A stretch of 64,000 nt of DNA, taken from assembly GCF_017948595.1 (NCBI RefSeq), contig NZ_JAGFBV010000001.1, positions 124,001-188,000 on the forward strand, written 5' to 3'. The position numbers were made by a program, and so were the translations under genes. Of this stretch, positions 50,260 to 58,513 are shown piece by piece. Position 1 is the stretch's first letter. Each line of letters starts with the position of its first letter. Under the pieces are notes generated by a model, which worked only from the letters and a program-made list of their open reading frames with translations, searched no databases and was not told the origin of the DNA. The DNA comes from Flavobacterium geliluteum. Its GTDB lineage: Bacteria > Bacteroidota > Bacteroidia > Flavobacteriales > Flavobacteriaceae.

Positions 50260-51072
50260 ATGATAACTGTACAAACTACTGTAAATGCCCAGATTGATAT
50301 AGTTTGGGAATACTGGACAATTCCGGAACATATTCAGAAATGGAATAATCCCACTGATGATTGGCATACGCCATATATAGAGAACGATTTGAGGCCAGAA
50401 GGGAAATTCAAATACACGATGGCTACCAAAGATAAAAGGGTCTCTTTTGATTATGAAGGAATTTATACTCAAGTCGAACATTTTTCTCTTATAACATACA
50501 AACTTTACGACAACAGAATAGGGAGTGTTCAGTTTGAAGATCAAGATAATCAGGTAAAAATCACAGAAATATTTGAACCCAATAAAGAAAATCCTGAAAG
50601 TGAGCAAGAGCAATTTTGCCAGGGAGTTATTGATAATTTCAAAAAGTATGTTGAAGCCAACTCAGGGACTAAGCAAATAATCAAAAACAGCGAGGTAACT
50701 GAATTTCTAGACCAACTTAACCATCCGCTTAGAGAAGAAATAGAGGAATTAAGAAAGATCATTTTAGCATCAAATAAAAATTTGACTGAAAATATAAAAT
50801 GGAATGCACCAAATTATTGCTTTGAAAAAGATGACCTAATTACAATGAAGATAAAGCCTGTAAGCACTCAAATTCAATTGATTTTTCATAGAGGAGCAAA
50901 AAAGCAAGAACAGCCGAAGGGCAAATTGATTGCCAATAACAGTAAAATGTTAGTATGGAAAGAAAACGACAGAGCCATCATCACTTTTAAAAACAGCCAA
51001 GAAATTGAAATTGGAAAAGTGGAACTGGAAAAAATTATAAACGAATGGATAAAAGCCACGAAAAATAAATAA
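50260..51072 (+). CDS. SRPBCC (AHSA1-like) and DUF1801 fusion protein
   Basis: A 270-residue two-domain protein. Residues about 1-137 are an AHSA1/SRPBCC domain (ITVQTTVNAQIDIVWEYWTIPEHIQKW) and residues about 145-270 a DUF1801 domain (TEFLDQLNHPLREEIEELRKIILASN...ENIKWNAPNYCFEKDDLITMKI). The SRPBCC half is similar to the whole of the next protein, so the fusion probably arose by tandem duplication and domain addition. The function of either part is unknown. Confidence 0.82.
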   Translation: MITVQTTVNAQIDIVWEYWTIPEHIQKWNNPTDDWHTPYIENDLRPEGKFKYTMATKDKRVSFDYEGIYTQVEHFSLITYKLYDNRIGSVQFEDQDNQVKITEIFEPNKENPESEQEQFCQGVIDNFKKYVEANSGTKQIIKNSEVTEFLDQLNHPLREEIEELRKIILASNKNLTENIKWNAPNYCFEKDDLITMKIKPVSTQIQLIFHRGAKKQEQPKGKLIANNSKMLVWKENDRAIITFKNSQEIEIGKVELEKIINEWIKATKNK

Positions 51073-51092
51073 ATCTTTTAAATAGAAATAAT

Positions 51093-51497
51093 ATGATTAC
51101 AATAAAAACAACGATTAATGCACCAATAGAAAAGGTCTGGCAGTTCTGGACATTGCCAGAACATATTACAAAATGGAGTTTTGCTTCTCCCGATTGGCAT
51201 AGTCAATATGCAGAAAATGATTTGAGAGTTGGAGGAAAATTTACCACCAACATGGCTGCTAAAGATAGCAGTATGAGTTTTGACTTTGAGGGAGAATATA
51301 CGTTGGTACAACAAAACGAAGCCATTCAGTATAGAATAGGCGACGGAAGAAAAGTTGAAATTACATTTAAAGAGACTCCAGATGGAGTGGAAATAATTGA
51401 AAGTTTCGATCCTGAAACACAAAATCCTGAAGAAATGCAACGCGCAGGATGGCAGGCAATTTTGGATAATTTTAAAAAGTATGTTGAGAATAATTAG
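51093..51497 (+). CDS. SRPBCC (AHSA1-like) protein
   Basis: A 134-residue protein of the START-like superfamily. It aligns along its full length with the N-terminal half of the preceding protein: ITIKTTINAPIEKVWQFWTLPEHITKW against ITVQTTVNAQIDIVWEYWTIPEHIQKW, both ending NFKKYVE. It starts 20 bases after that gene, so they are a tandem pair. These folds bind hydrophobic ligands; the ligand is unknown. Confidence 0.86.
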   Translation: MITIKTTINAPIEKVWQFWTLPEHITKWSFASPDWHSQYAENDLRVGGKFTTNMAAKDSSMSFDFEGEYTLVQQNEAIQYRIGDGRKVEITFKETPDGVEIIESFDPETQNPEEMQRAGWQAILDNFKKYVENN

Positions 51498-51605
51498 TTT
51501 TTTAAAGGGATAATAAATTTTTTGAGCTAAACTTAAATTGTATTATAGGGCATCGCTGGAACATATTATTCATGGATTTTGATAAAATACCTAAATAAAT
51601 TAGAT

Positions 51606-52043
51606 ATGGAAACATTAGATTTTACAATTAGAATCAAGGCCACAGTAGAAAAAGTCTGGTCTGTTTTATGGGAGGATGAGACCTACAAAAAATGGACAAC
51701 ATCTTTTTGCGAAGGATCTTACGCAGTGAGCGATTGGAACGAAGGCAATACAATACATTTCATGTCTCCAGACGGACGAGGAATGTATAGTATTATAGAA
51801 ACGAAAAACCATAATGAGTACATGGCTTTTAAGCATATTGGCGAAATCAAAGATTTTAAAGAACTGCCAATCGATGAAGAGACCAAAAAATGGAGTGGCG
51901 CAAGAGAAACCTATCGATTGATTCCTGATGGCGAGTTTACTGTTTTGATAGCGCAGGTGGATGTGGTAGAAAAATACATGGACTATTTTAAACAAGCTTT
52001 CCCAAAAGGTTTAGAAATAGTAAAACAACTTTCAGAAGCGTAA
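51606..52043 (+). CDS. SRPBCC domain protein, third copy
   Basis: A 145-residue START-like protein (METLDFTIRIKATVEKVWSVLWEDETYKKWTT at the N-terminus). It is more distant from the other two but has the same layout, including VWSVLW at the start and YFKQAFPKGLEIVKQL at the end. I chose the ATG at 51606; an in-frame start at 51579 adds nine residues without support. The preceding 108 bases contain no gene. Confidence 0.82.
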   Translation: METLDFTIRIKATVEKVWSVLWEDETYKKWTTSFCEGSYAVSDWNEGNTIHFMSPDGRGMYSIIETKNHNEYMAFKHIGEIKDFKELPIDEETKKWSGARETYRLIPDGEFTVLIAQVDVVEKYMDYFKQAFPKGLEIVKQLSEA

Positions 52044-52076
52044 AAAACAATACAAAAACTATAAAAATATCAAATC

Positions 52077-52517
52077 ATGGCAACAACAGTAAACCCTTAT
52101 TTAATTTTTAACGGAAAAGGCGAAGAAGCATTTTTATTTTACAAATCAGTTTTTGGAGGAGAATTTCCGTATATCGGAAAATTCAAAGACGGGCCAGCAG
52201 AAGAAGGAGATGAAGTACTTTCTGACGAAGATTCAAACAGAATTATGCACGTTTCGCTGTCTGTTGGAAATACAATTTTAATGGGCAGTGACAGTCATCC
52301 AAAATTTGGAGAAGTAGGTTTTGGAGATAATTTCTCAGTTTCTATCAATACCGAAAGTACCGATGAAGCAGACAGAATTTTTAACGGACTTTCAGCTGGA
52401 GGCAAAGTCGAAATGCTGATGAATAAAACGTTCTGGGGTGCTTATTTCGGAATGTTTAAAGACAAATTCGGAATCAATTGGATGGTCAATTTCGATGAAA
52501 ACGAACACAACCAATAA
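52077..52517 (+). CDS. VOC family protein (PhnB-like)
   Basis: A 146-residue PhnB/3-demethylubiquinone-methyltransferase-like protein of the VOC superfamily. It begins NPYLIFNGKGEEAFLFYKSVFGGEF and ends with FGMFKDKFGINWMVNFDEN, both standard. No phosphonate genes are nearby, so the PhnB name reflects fold only. It follows the third SRPBCC gene by 33 bases. Confidence 0.88.
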   Translation: MATTVNPYLIFNGKGEEAFLFYKSVFGGEFPYIGKFKDGPAEEGDEVLSDEDSNRIMHVSLSVGNTILMGSDSHPKFGEVGFGDNFSVSINTESTDEADRIFNGLSAGGKVEMLMNKTFWGAYFGMFKDKFGINWMVNFDENEHNQ

Positions 52518-52675
52518 TGTAAAAGTTATGTTATTCTAATACAGAAACATAATTGTTAAATTAATTCAGAAAGTACATCTTTATGTGCTTTTTGTTTACA
52601 AAAAAACAAAGGATATACTTTTTTATCAACAATAGATTGTCGATTTTTGTCGCTTCAAAAATCAATACAGCTAAA

Positions 52676-53905
52676 ATGGCGATAGAAGATAAAGAGATTA
52701 TTTTACTAAAAGTTTCAGGTCACGACAAACCGGGGGTAACTGCGGGTTTAACATCCGTATTGGCAACGTATGACGCTATTATTTTAGATATCGGTCAGGC
52801 CGATATTCATGACACACTTTCGTTGGGAATTTTGTTCGAAATTCAGGCTGGTTCTACTTCAGGGCCTGTGCTAAAAGACCTGTTGTTTAAGGCGTACGAA
52901 CTAGAAATTAAAGTAAAATTTATTCCGGTTTCTATTGATGATTACGAAAAGTGGGTAAAATCGCAGTCGACACAACGGTACATTATAACCGTTTTGGGCG
53001 AAAAATTAGCCGCTTCACAGCTGGCTGGCGTAACCAAAATAGTATCAGATCAGGACCTGAATATTAACTCTATTATACGATTAACCGGCAGAACTTCTGT
53101 GGTAGAAATCGAGCAATATCCACGTTCCTGCATACAATTATCGGTAACAGGAAATATTGTAGACAAGATCGCCATGACGGCAAGTTTTATGGAGATTTCC
53201 AGAACTTTAGACGTCGATATTTCTTTTCAGGAAGATAATATTTACCGCAGAAACAGACGCTTGGTTTGTTTTGACATGGATTCTACCCTAATTCAGGCAG
53301 AAGTAATAGACGAGCTGGCCGAACTACACGGAGTAGGCGAGCAGGTAAAAGCAATTACAGAAGCGGCAATGAATGGCGAAATTGATTTTAACGAAAGTTT
53401 CAAAAAACGCATGGCCCTGTTAGAAGGCCTCAGTGAAGACGTATTGCAAACCGTTGCCGAAAATCTTCCTATTACAAAAGGCGCACACCGCTTGATGAAA
53501 GCCTTAAAATATTACGGCTATAAAACTGCCATTTTATCGGGAGGATTCACCTATTTTGGACACTATTTGCAAAAAGAGCTGGGCATCGATTATGTGCATG
53601 CCAACCAACTCGAAATTAAAGATGGCAAACTAACTGGCAAATATTTGGGCGACATCGTAGACGGCCTTAAAAAAGCCGAACACCTAAAAGCAATTGCCGA
53701 AAAAGAAGGCATACACATCAACCAAACCATTGCTGTTGGAGACGGCGCCAACGATTTGCCAATGCTCAATTTGGCTGGCCTCGGCATCGCTTTTCACGCC
53801 AAACCAAAAGTAAAAGAAAACGCCGCAAGCTCGATCTCTAGCCTCGGTCTCGATGGTGTTTTGTACCTATTGGGCTACCACGACCGATACATCGACATGA
53901 TGTAA
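52676..53905 (+). CDS. serB: Phosphoserine phosphatase with ACT domain
   Basis: A 409-residue enzyme for the last step of serine synthesis. An ACT-like region (about residues 1-180, LLKVSGHDKPGVTAGL) precedes a HAD phosphatase (about 195-409) whose nucleophile motif is CFDMDSTLIQ near residue 200; ILSGGFTYF and VGDGANDLPML are the other HAD motifs. I chose the ATG at 52676 (MAIEDKEIILLKV); an in-frame ATG at 52583 would add residues that look non-coding. An efficient terminator follows. Confidence 0.93.
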   Translation: MAIEDKEIILLKVSGHDKPGVTAGLTSVLATYDAIILDIGQADIHDTLSLGILFEIQAGSTSGPVLKDLLFKAYELEIKVKFIPVSIDDYEKWVKSQSTQRYIITVLGEKLAASQLAGVTKIVSDQDLNINSIIRLTGRTSVVEIEQYPRSCIQLSVTGNIVDKIAMTASFMEISRTLDVDISFQEDNIYRRNRRLVCFDMDSTLIQAEVIDELAELHGVGEQVKAITEAAMNGEIDFNESFKKRMALLEGLSEDVLQTVAENLPITKGAHRLMKALKYYGYKTAILSGGFTYFGHYLQKELGIDYVHANQLEIKDGKLTGKYLGDIVDGLKKAEHLKAIAEKEGIHINQTIAVGDGANDLPMLNLAGLGIAFHAKPKVKENAASSISSLGLDGVLYLLGYHDRYIDMM

Positions 53906-53980
53906 AGGCATTAAATAACACAAATTACGTCATACTGAGGAACAAAGAATCTCCGTAAGTAGCTCGACAATCAAATACAA

Positions 53981-54014
53981 AAACCTTAGATTGTTTTAGG
54001 TCTAAGGTTTTTTT
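53981..54014 (+). terminator. Rho-independent terminator of serB
   Basis: AAACCTTAGA (53981-53990) and TCTAAGGTTT (54001-54010) form a 10-bp stem with a 10-base loop, followed by TTTT. It lies about 75 bases after the serB stop. Confidence 0.82.
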
Positions 54015-54042
54015 ATGGGCATGCCCCGCAGAAAAAGCGGGT

Positions 54043-54106
54043 CGGGCTATCCGTTACAATCTTTTGTGCCGAACCCCGGCACAAAAGGATTTTCACTCCT
54101 ATCCCT
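54043..54106 (-). repeat. REP-like hairpin element, copy B
   Basis: Read on the minus strand, an 11-bp stem CTTTTGTGCCG/CGGCACAAAAG (54061-54071, 54077-54087) with the loop GGGTT, inside the same ATCC...GAT frame as copy A at 48616. Stem bases differ from copy A at several positions with the partner strand changed too. A second small hairpin CCCGC/GCGGG at 54025-54041 precedes it. It lies between the serB terminator and the 21-bp repeat array. Confidence 0.65.
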
Positions 54107-54138
54107 CATGCGATCTTGTATTCATAACACCATTTTTT

Positions 54139-54369
54139 GTTCAACACGCCAAATTTCACATCCCAGACGTAAAATTTCACGTTAAAGACGCCAAATTTCA
54201 CATCGCTGACGTGAAATTTCACATCACGGATGTAAAACTTCACGTCAAAGACGCCAAATTTCACATCATAGACGTCAAATTTCACATCACGGATGTAAAA
54301 CTTCACGTCAAAGACGCCAAATTTCACATCACAGACGTGAAACTTCACATCGCTGATGCCAAATTTGGC
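54139..54369. repeat. 21-bp tandem repeat array of near-palindromes, 11 units
   Basis: AAATTTCAC or a one- or two-base variant begins at 54151, 54172, 54193, 54214, 54235, 54256, 54277, 54298, 54319, 54340 and 54361: eleven units of exactly 21 bases, with no insertion or deletion. The consensus around each is GAYGYNAAAYTTCACRTC, close to the perfect 18-base palindrome GACGTGAAATTTCACGTC, then three variable bases (CCA, AAA, GCT, ACG, ATA, ACA). Both strands are open in one frame and encode similar DVKFH-like heptads, which follows from the symmetry. I do not call a gene here. The rest of the gap 53906-54507 holds the serB terminator and element B. Confidence 0.9.
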
Positions 54370-54507
54370 CTATAAATCTGTTGAGATAAAGAGTTATTGA
54401 AAATGGTTAGCAGTTTTGCTACAGCACAAAAGAGCACAATACTGTGCTATGCCTTCTTAGTCTCTTACGGTAGTTTTTTAAATAATACAGTCAGTAGGGT
54501 TTTATGC

Positions 54508-56016
54508 CTACATCTCCTTCAACTGCTCCAAATAGTCTCTTTGGTTCGAGAGTCTCGGAATTTTGTGTTGTCCGCCTAGTTTGTCTCTTTCCTTTAGCCA
54601 ATCATAAAATAAATTTTCGCGCGCCACATTAATCACCAAAGGATTTAGCGTCATATTGTTGTAGCGTTTGGCTTCGTAGTCAGAGTTTAAGGTTTGCAAA
54701 GTCTCGTCTAGCACTTTCTGGAAAAGTCCAACATCAGCTGGTTTTTTCTTAAATTCAATCATCCATTCGTGAGCACCTTTTTCTTTGTCTTGCATAAAAA
54801 TAGGGGCAACGGTGTAATCAATTACTTCGGTTTGGGTAATTTCGCAGGTTTTGGCGATCGCCTGATCGGTATTTTCGACCATTAATTCTTCTCCAAACAC
54901 ATTAATATGATGTTTGGTTCTACCTGTAACCCTTATTCTGTAAGGGTTTAAAGATGTAAAACGTACCGTGTCGCCAATCAAATAACGCCACAATCCAGAA
55001 TTGGTTGTAATGACAATCGCGTAGTTTTTATTGAGCTCTACATCGGCCAGACGCACTATCTTTTGGTTTGGAGTTTCAAAAGTATCCATCGAAATAAATT
55101 CGTAGAAAATCCCGTAATCCAGCATCAGCAATAAATCACAGGAGTTATTAAGGTCCTGAATGGCAAAAAAACCTTCAGAGGCATTATAAATTTCGTAGTA
55201 TCTGAAATCTTTGCTTGGTAATATTTTTTTGTATTGTTCTTTGTACGGAGAAAAACTCACACCACCATGAAAATAAACTTCCAGATTGGGCCAGAGTTCC
55301 AATAAGTTGCTTTTGCCTGTATTTTCTAACACCTTATTCATAAGCACCAGCATCCAGGATGGAACACCCGCAAAACTGGTTACATTTTCATTTTTTGTTT
55401 CATTGATAATCGCCGCAATTTTTGATTCCCATTCGGTCATCAACGAAGTCTTATTACTCGGAGTACTGCTGAATTCGGCCCAAATAGGCATGTTTTCAAT
55501 CAGAATTGCAGATAAATCGCCAAAGAAAGTATTGTTGTTCTCGTAAATTTGAGAGCTTCCGCCCAAGCGAAGACTTTTGCCTAAAAACAATTCCGAATCT
55601 TCGTTGTTATTCAAATACAAACAAAGCAAATCTTTGCTGCCTTTATAATGGCAGTCTTCCAGAGCCTCATTACTTACAGGTATAAATTTACTTTTGGCAT
55701 TGGTGGTTCCGCTGGATTTGGCAAACCATTTTATCGGAGTTTCCCAAATTACATTTTGCTCACCCTGACGCGTACGCTCGATCAAAGGTTGCAATTCTTC
55801 GTAAGTGGCAATAGGTACTCTTTCGGCAAAGGTGGTATACGATTTAATCGAAGAAAACTCATATTGTTTTCCAAATATGGTGTGTTCAGCAGACTGCACT
55901 AAATTATGCAGCAGCTCTTCCTGAACTTCATTAGGATATTTTAGAAAAAGCTCTATTTGATGAATTCGTTGTTTGAGAACCCAAGAAGCAAATGAGTTGA
56001 TTATAGATAAAGGCAT
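54508..56016 (-). CDS. GH3 family (auxin-responsive-promoter-like) acyl-adenylating protein
   Basis: A 502-residue protein of the GH3 superfamily. The ATP-binding motif KSSGTTNAKSKFIP (near residue 100), YYEIYNASEGFFAIQ (near 280) and VRLADVELNKNYAIVITTNSGLWRYLIGDTVRF (near 330) match the adenylate-forming fold of plant GH3 proteins, which conjugate amino acids to acids such as jasmonate or auxin. Bacterial members are common in Bacteroidota and their substrates are unknown. It diverges from the DUF2797 gene by 238 bases. Confidence 0.86.
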   Translation of the reverse strand: MPLSIINSFASWVLKQRIHQIELFLKYPNEVQEELLHNLVQSAEHTIFGKQYEFSSIKSYTTFAERVPIATYEELQPLIERTRQGEQNVIWETPIKWFAKSSGTTNAKSKFIPVSNEALEDCHYKGSKDLLCLYLNNNEDSELFLGKSLRLGGSSQIYENNNTFFGDLSAILIENMPIWAEFSSTPSNKTSLMTEWESKIAAIINETKNENVTSFAGVPSWMLVLMNKVLENTGKSNLLELWPNLEVYFHGGVSFSPYKEQYKKILPSKDFRYYEIYNASEGFFAIQDLNNSCDLLLMLDYGIFYEFISMDTFETPNQKIVRLADVELNKNYAIVITTNSGLWRYLIGDTVRFTSLNPYRIRVTGRTKHHINVFGEELMVENTDQAIAKTCEITQTEVIDYTVAPIFMQDKEKGAHEWMIEFKKKPADVGLFQKVLDETLQTLNSDYEAKRYNNMTLNPLVINVARENLFYDWLKERDKLGGQHKIPRLSNQRDYLEQLKEM

Positions 56017-56254
56017 GGATTATTATAAATTTTAGATTTTAGATTTCTGATTCAATTATAGGTAGTAAAGCCAGAAATTTAAAATTTGAATATCGATATA
56101 CAAATACTAACTTTGTGATTGTATCAAAAATAGTATTTTTTTACAAAAAACAATTTAATTTTAGTAAAGATTCCAATTCAAAAGCGAAATTAATTCTTAT
56201 AAATTCAAGGCAGGAAGAAGAATCTAAAATCTATATTCAACAATTTAAAATCAG

Positions 56255-57049
56255 ATGACATACCAAGGCGTACTTACAAAAATGCAAACCGAAATTGGCG
56301 ATCCTATTCAATATTACCTTGTTTTTGAAGATAGTTTCTTGAATATGAATCAGTTATTGAGTAAGGAAATCGAAATAAATTTTGTGGGTTACCAATGCCT
56401 AAATTGCAATAAAAAGAAAAAAATATTTAGACAAGGTTTTTGCTACGATTGTTTTTATTCAAGCCCGGCGGTAGGCGACTGGATTATGAGACCCGAATTA
56501 AGTACTGCACATTTGGGTATTGCAGATCGAGATTTGGTTTACGAAGAAAAAGTGCAATTGCAGCCCCATGTGGTATATTTGGCTTCGTCAAGCGAAATAA
56601 AAGTAGGTGTAACGCGCAAAACACAAGTGCCCACTCGATGGATTGATCAGGGAGCGACTCAGGCAATTGCAATCGTTGAAGTGCCAAACCGCTACTTGGC
56701 AGGAATTACCGAGGTAGCACTCAAGGAGCATTATGCAGATAAAACCAATTGGAGAAAAATGCTTCAGAATACAGCTGAAACTTTTGATTTATTGGAAGAA
56801 AAAGCAAAAGTAGAACGCTTGATCCCGTCAGAAGTTCAGGAATATTTTTATGCCCAAAAAGAGGATGTATACCAATTGCATTATCCGGTTTTAAACTATC
56901 CTGGTAAAGTGGCGAGTTTAAATTTAGACAAAACACCTTCTTTTCAGGGAAAACTGGTAGGTATCAAAGGACAATATTTAATTTTTGAAAATGGTACCGT
57001 TTTTAATATTCGTGGTTCCGAAGGATATATTGTGACCATCAACATCTAG
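56255..57049 (+). CDS. DUF2797 family protein
   Basis: A 264-residue cytoplasmic protein. A zinc-ribbon-like set of cysteines lies near residues 49-70 (CLNCNKKKK...CYDC), and VGVTRKTQVPTRWIDQGATQAIAIVEVPNRYLAGITEVALK is a conserved DUF2797 block. The function is unknown; the cysteines suggest zinc binding. It is divergent from the GH3 gene, and the 255-base stretch to 57304 contains no gene that I can support. Confidence 0.85.
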   Translation: MTYQGVLTKMQTEIGDPIQYYLVFEDSFLNMNQLLSKEIEINFVGYQCLNCNKKKKIFRQGFCYDCFYSSPAVGDWIMRPELSTAHLGIADRDLVYEEKVQLQPHVVYLASSSEIKVGVTRKTQVPTRWIDQGATQAIAIVEVPNRYLAGITEVALKEHYADKTNWRKMLQNTAETFDLLEEKAKVERLIPSEVQEYFYAQKEDVYQLHYPVLNYPGKVASLNLDKTPSFQGKLVGIKGQYLIFENGTVFNIRGSEGYIVTINI

Positions 57050-57304
57050 TTTTATCAGTAAACGGTCGTCTGTTTACTTCTAACGGTCTAATATTTTTTG
57101 GGTTACGATGATAATTATCGTATTTTTAACTTTTCAACAATAAGAAAATGTAAATTTTGATACATTTGATTACAATTTTGTAATAATTGCTTGTTAGAAG
57201 AATTTAATTTTAGAAAAAAAAAGAACCTAGCTTTGAATAGGTTAATTTTTGTTTTTTTTAAATTTAATATAGAGATTGTATAATTCTTTAAAATCGTTTA
57301 ACGG

Positions 57305-58384
57305 ATGAGTGTTTTAGGCAAAATAAATCATTTTAGAAGAGGTGTAATGCGCAATCTGACCAAGAATATTGGGAAATCTAAATTGGATGGAAGTATTTTT
57401 TTGGTCGATAAAAACGACGTTAAAAGAGTCTTGATTTGCAGACCTAACGGGCGATTAGGAAACCTTCTTTTGATTACGCCTCTTGTTCAGGAAGTAAGCG
57501 AAATGTTTCCAAATTGTAAAATAGATTTGTTTGTTAAGGGAACATTAGCACCTATTATATTTGAAAATTATGATCATGTTGCCAAAACAATTCACTTGCC
57601 TAAAAAACCTTTTAAAAGTTTAGGAGAATATTTTAGTGTTTGGATTTCATTGAAAAGACAAAAATACGATGTGGCAATAAATGTAGATCAAAACTCTTCA
57701 TCTGGAAGACTGGCCACACAATTTTCTAATGCCAAATACAAATTTTACGGTGATTTGATCAATGAAGAAGAATCTCCTAAAAACGATTATGACCATATTG
57801 CAAAATATCCAGTGTATAATTTCAGAAACTACCTGTCAAAATTAGCACTTAAAACGAGTAATAAGATAATTGCTCCTTTAGATCTAAAATTGAGTACCTC
57901 TGAGCTATTAGAAGGAAAAAAGTTACTCGTTAGTATGACAGACGAATCTAAAAAGACCATTTGTATTTTTACTTATGCCACAGGTACTAAATGTTTCTCG
58001 GAGAATTGGTGGGAGGATTTTTATGCAGCATTAAAAAAAGTATACAATACTTATAATATCATAGAAATTTTACCTGTCGAAAATGTATCGCAAATTGCTT
58101 TTCAGGCGCCCACATTTTATAGTAAAGATATTCGTGAGATAGGCAGTGTTATTGCAAATGCCGACTTGTTTATTGGCGCTGACAGCGGGATCATGCATCT
58201 GGCAAGCGCAGTTCATACGCCTACAGTAGGATTGTTTTCAGTATCCAATCTTAAAAAATACGAGCCGTATGATAATTGCAGCATCGGAATTGATACCAAT
58301 ACAGTTCTTCTGGAAGATTATTTTAAAATTATCGATTCTATTTTGAATAACGGCAAATTAAAATACTATTCTAAAGCAGTATAG
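57305..58384 (+). CDS. Glycosyltransferase family 9 protein
   Basis: A 359-residue heptosyltransferase-type enzyme. CRPNGRLGNLLLITPLVQEVSEMFPNCKIDL near residues 45-75 is the N-terminal GT9 block, and ADLFIGADSGIMHLASAVHTPTVGLFS near residues 288-314 is the donor-binding block. GT9 enzymes add ADP-heptose or related sugars during lipopolysaccharide core synthesis; the sugar here cannot be read. No other glycan genes flank it. A terminator shared with the convergent AsmA gene follows. Confidence 0.88.
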   Translation: MSVLGKINHFRRGVMRNLTKNIGKSKLDGSIFLVDKNDVKRVLICRPNGRLGNLLLITPLVQEVSEMFPNCKIDLFVKGTLAPIIFENYDHVAKTIHLPKKPFKSLGEYFSVWISLKRQKYDVAINVDQNSSSGRLATQFSNAKYKFYGDLINEEESPKNDYDHIAKYPVYNFRNYLSKLALKTSNKIIAPLDLKLSTSELLEGKKLLVSMTDESKKTICIFTYATGTKCFSENWWEDFYAALKKVYNTYNIIEILPVENVSQIAFQAPTFYSKDIREIGSVIANADLFIGADSGIMHLASAVHTPTVGLFSVSNLKKYEPYDNCSIGIDTNTVLLEDYFKIIDSILNNGKLKYYSKAV

Positions 58385-58465
58385 AAAGTAGTAGATCATT
58401 CATAGAAATACGAAAGAATAATTAAAAAACTATCAAATTATCTTTTCAGCTAATACTTAAAAAAG

Positions 58466-58493
58466 AAAGGCCAATCAAATTTGATTGGCCTTT
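58466..58493. terminator. Bidirectional terminator, perfect 28-bp palindrome
   Basis: AAAGGCCAATCAAA (58466-58479) is followed directly by its exact reverse complement (58480-58493). It lies between the GT9 gene (plus) and the AsmA-like gene (minus), with A and T runs on both sides. Confidence 0.85.
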
Positions 58494-58513
58494 TACTTTT
58501 AATCCTGCTTATT

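Noticed and set aside
54139..54369. CRISPR array
   Set aside because: Units are contiguous and separated by three variable bases, not by unique spacers of about 30 bases, and no cas genes are nearby.
54064..54375. Open frames on both strands across the 21-bp repeats as genes
   Set aside because: Both frames follow from the palindromic 21-base unit and its multiple-of-three period. The plus frame would start inside the REP-like hairpin with a TTG, and neither strand has a leader or flanking sequence typical of a gene.
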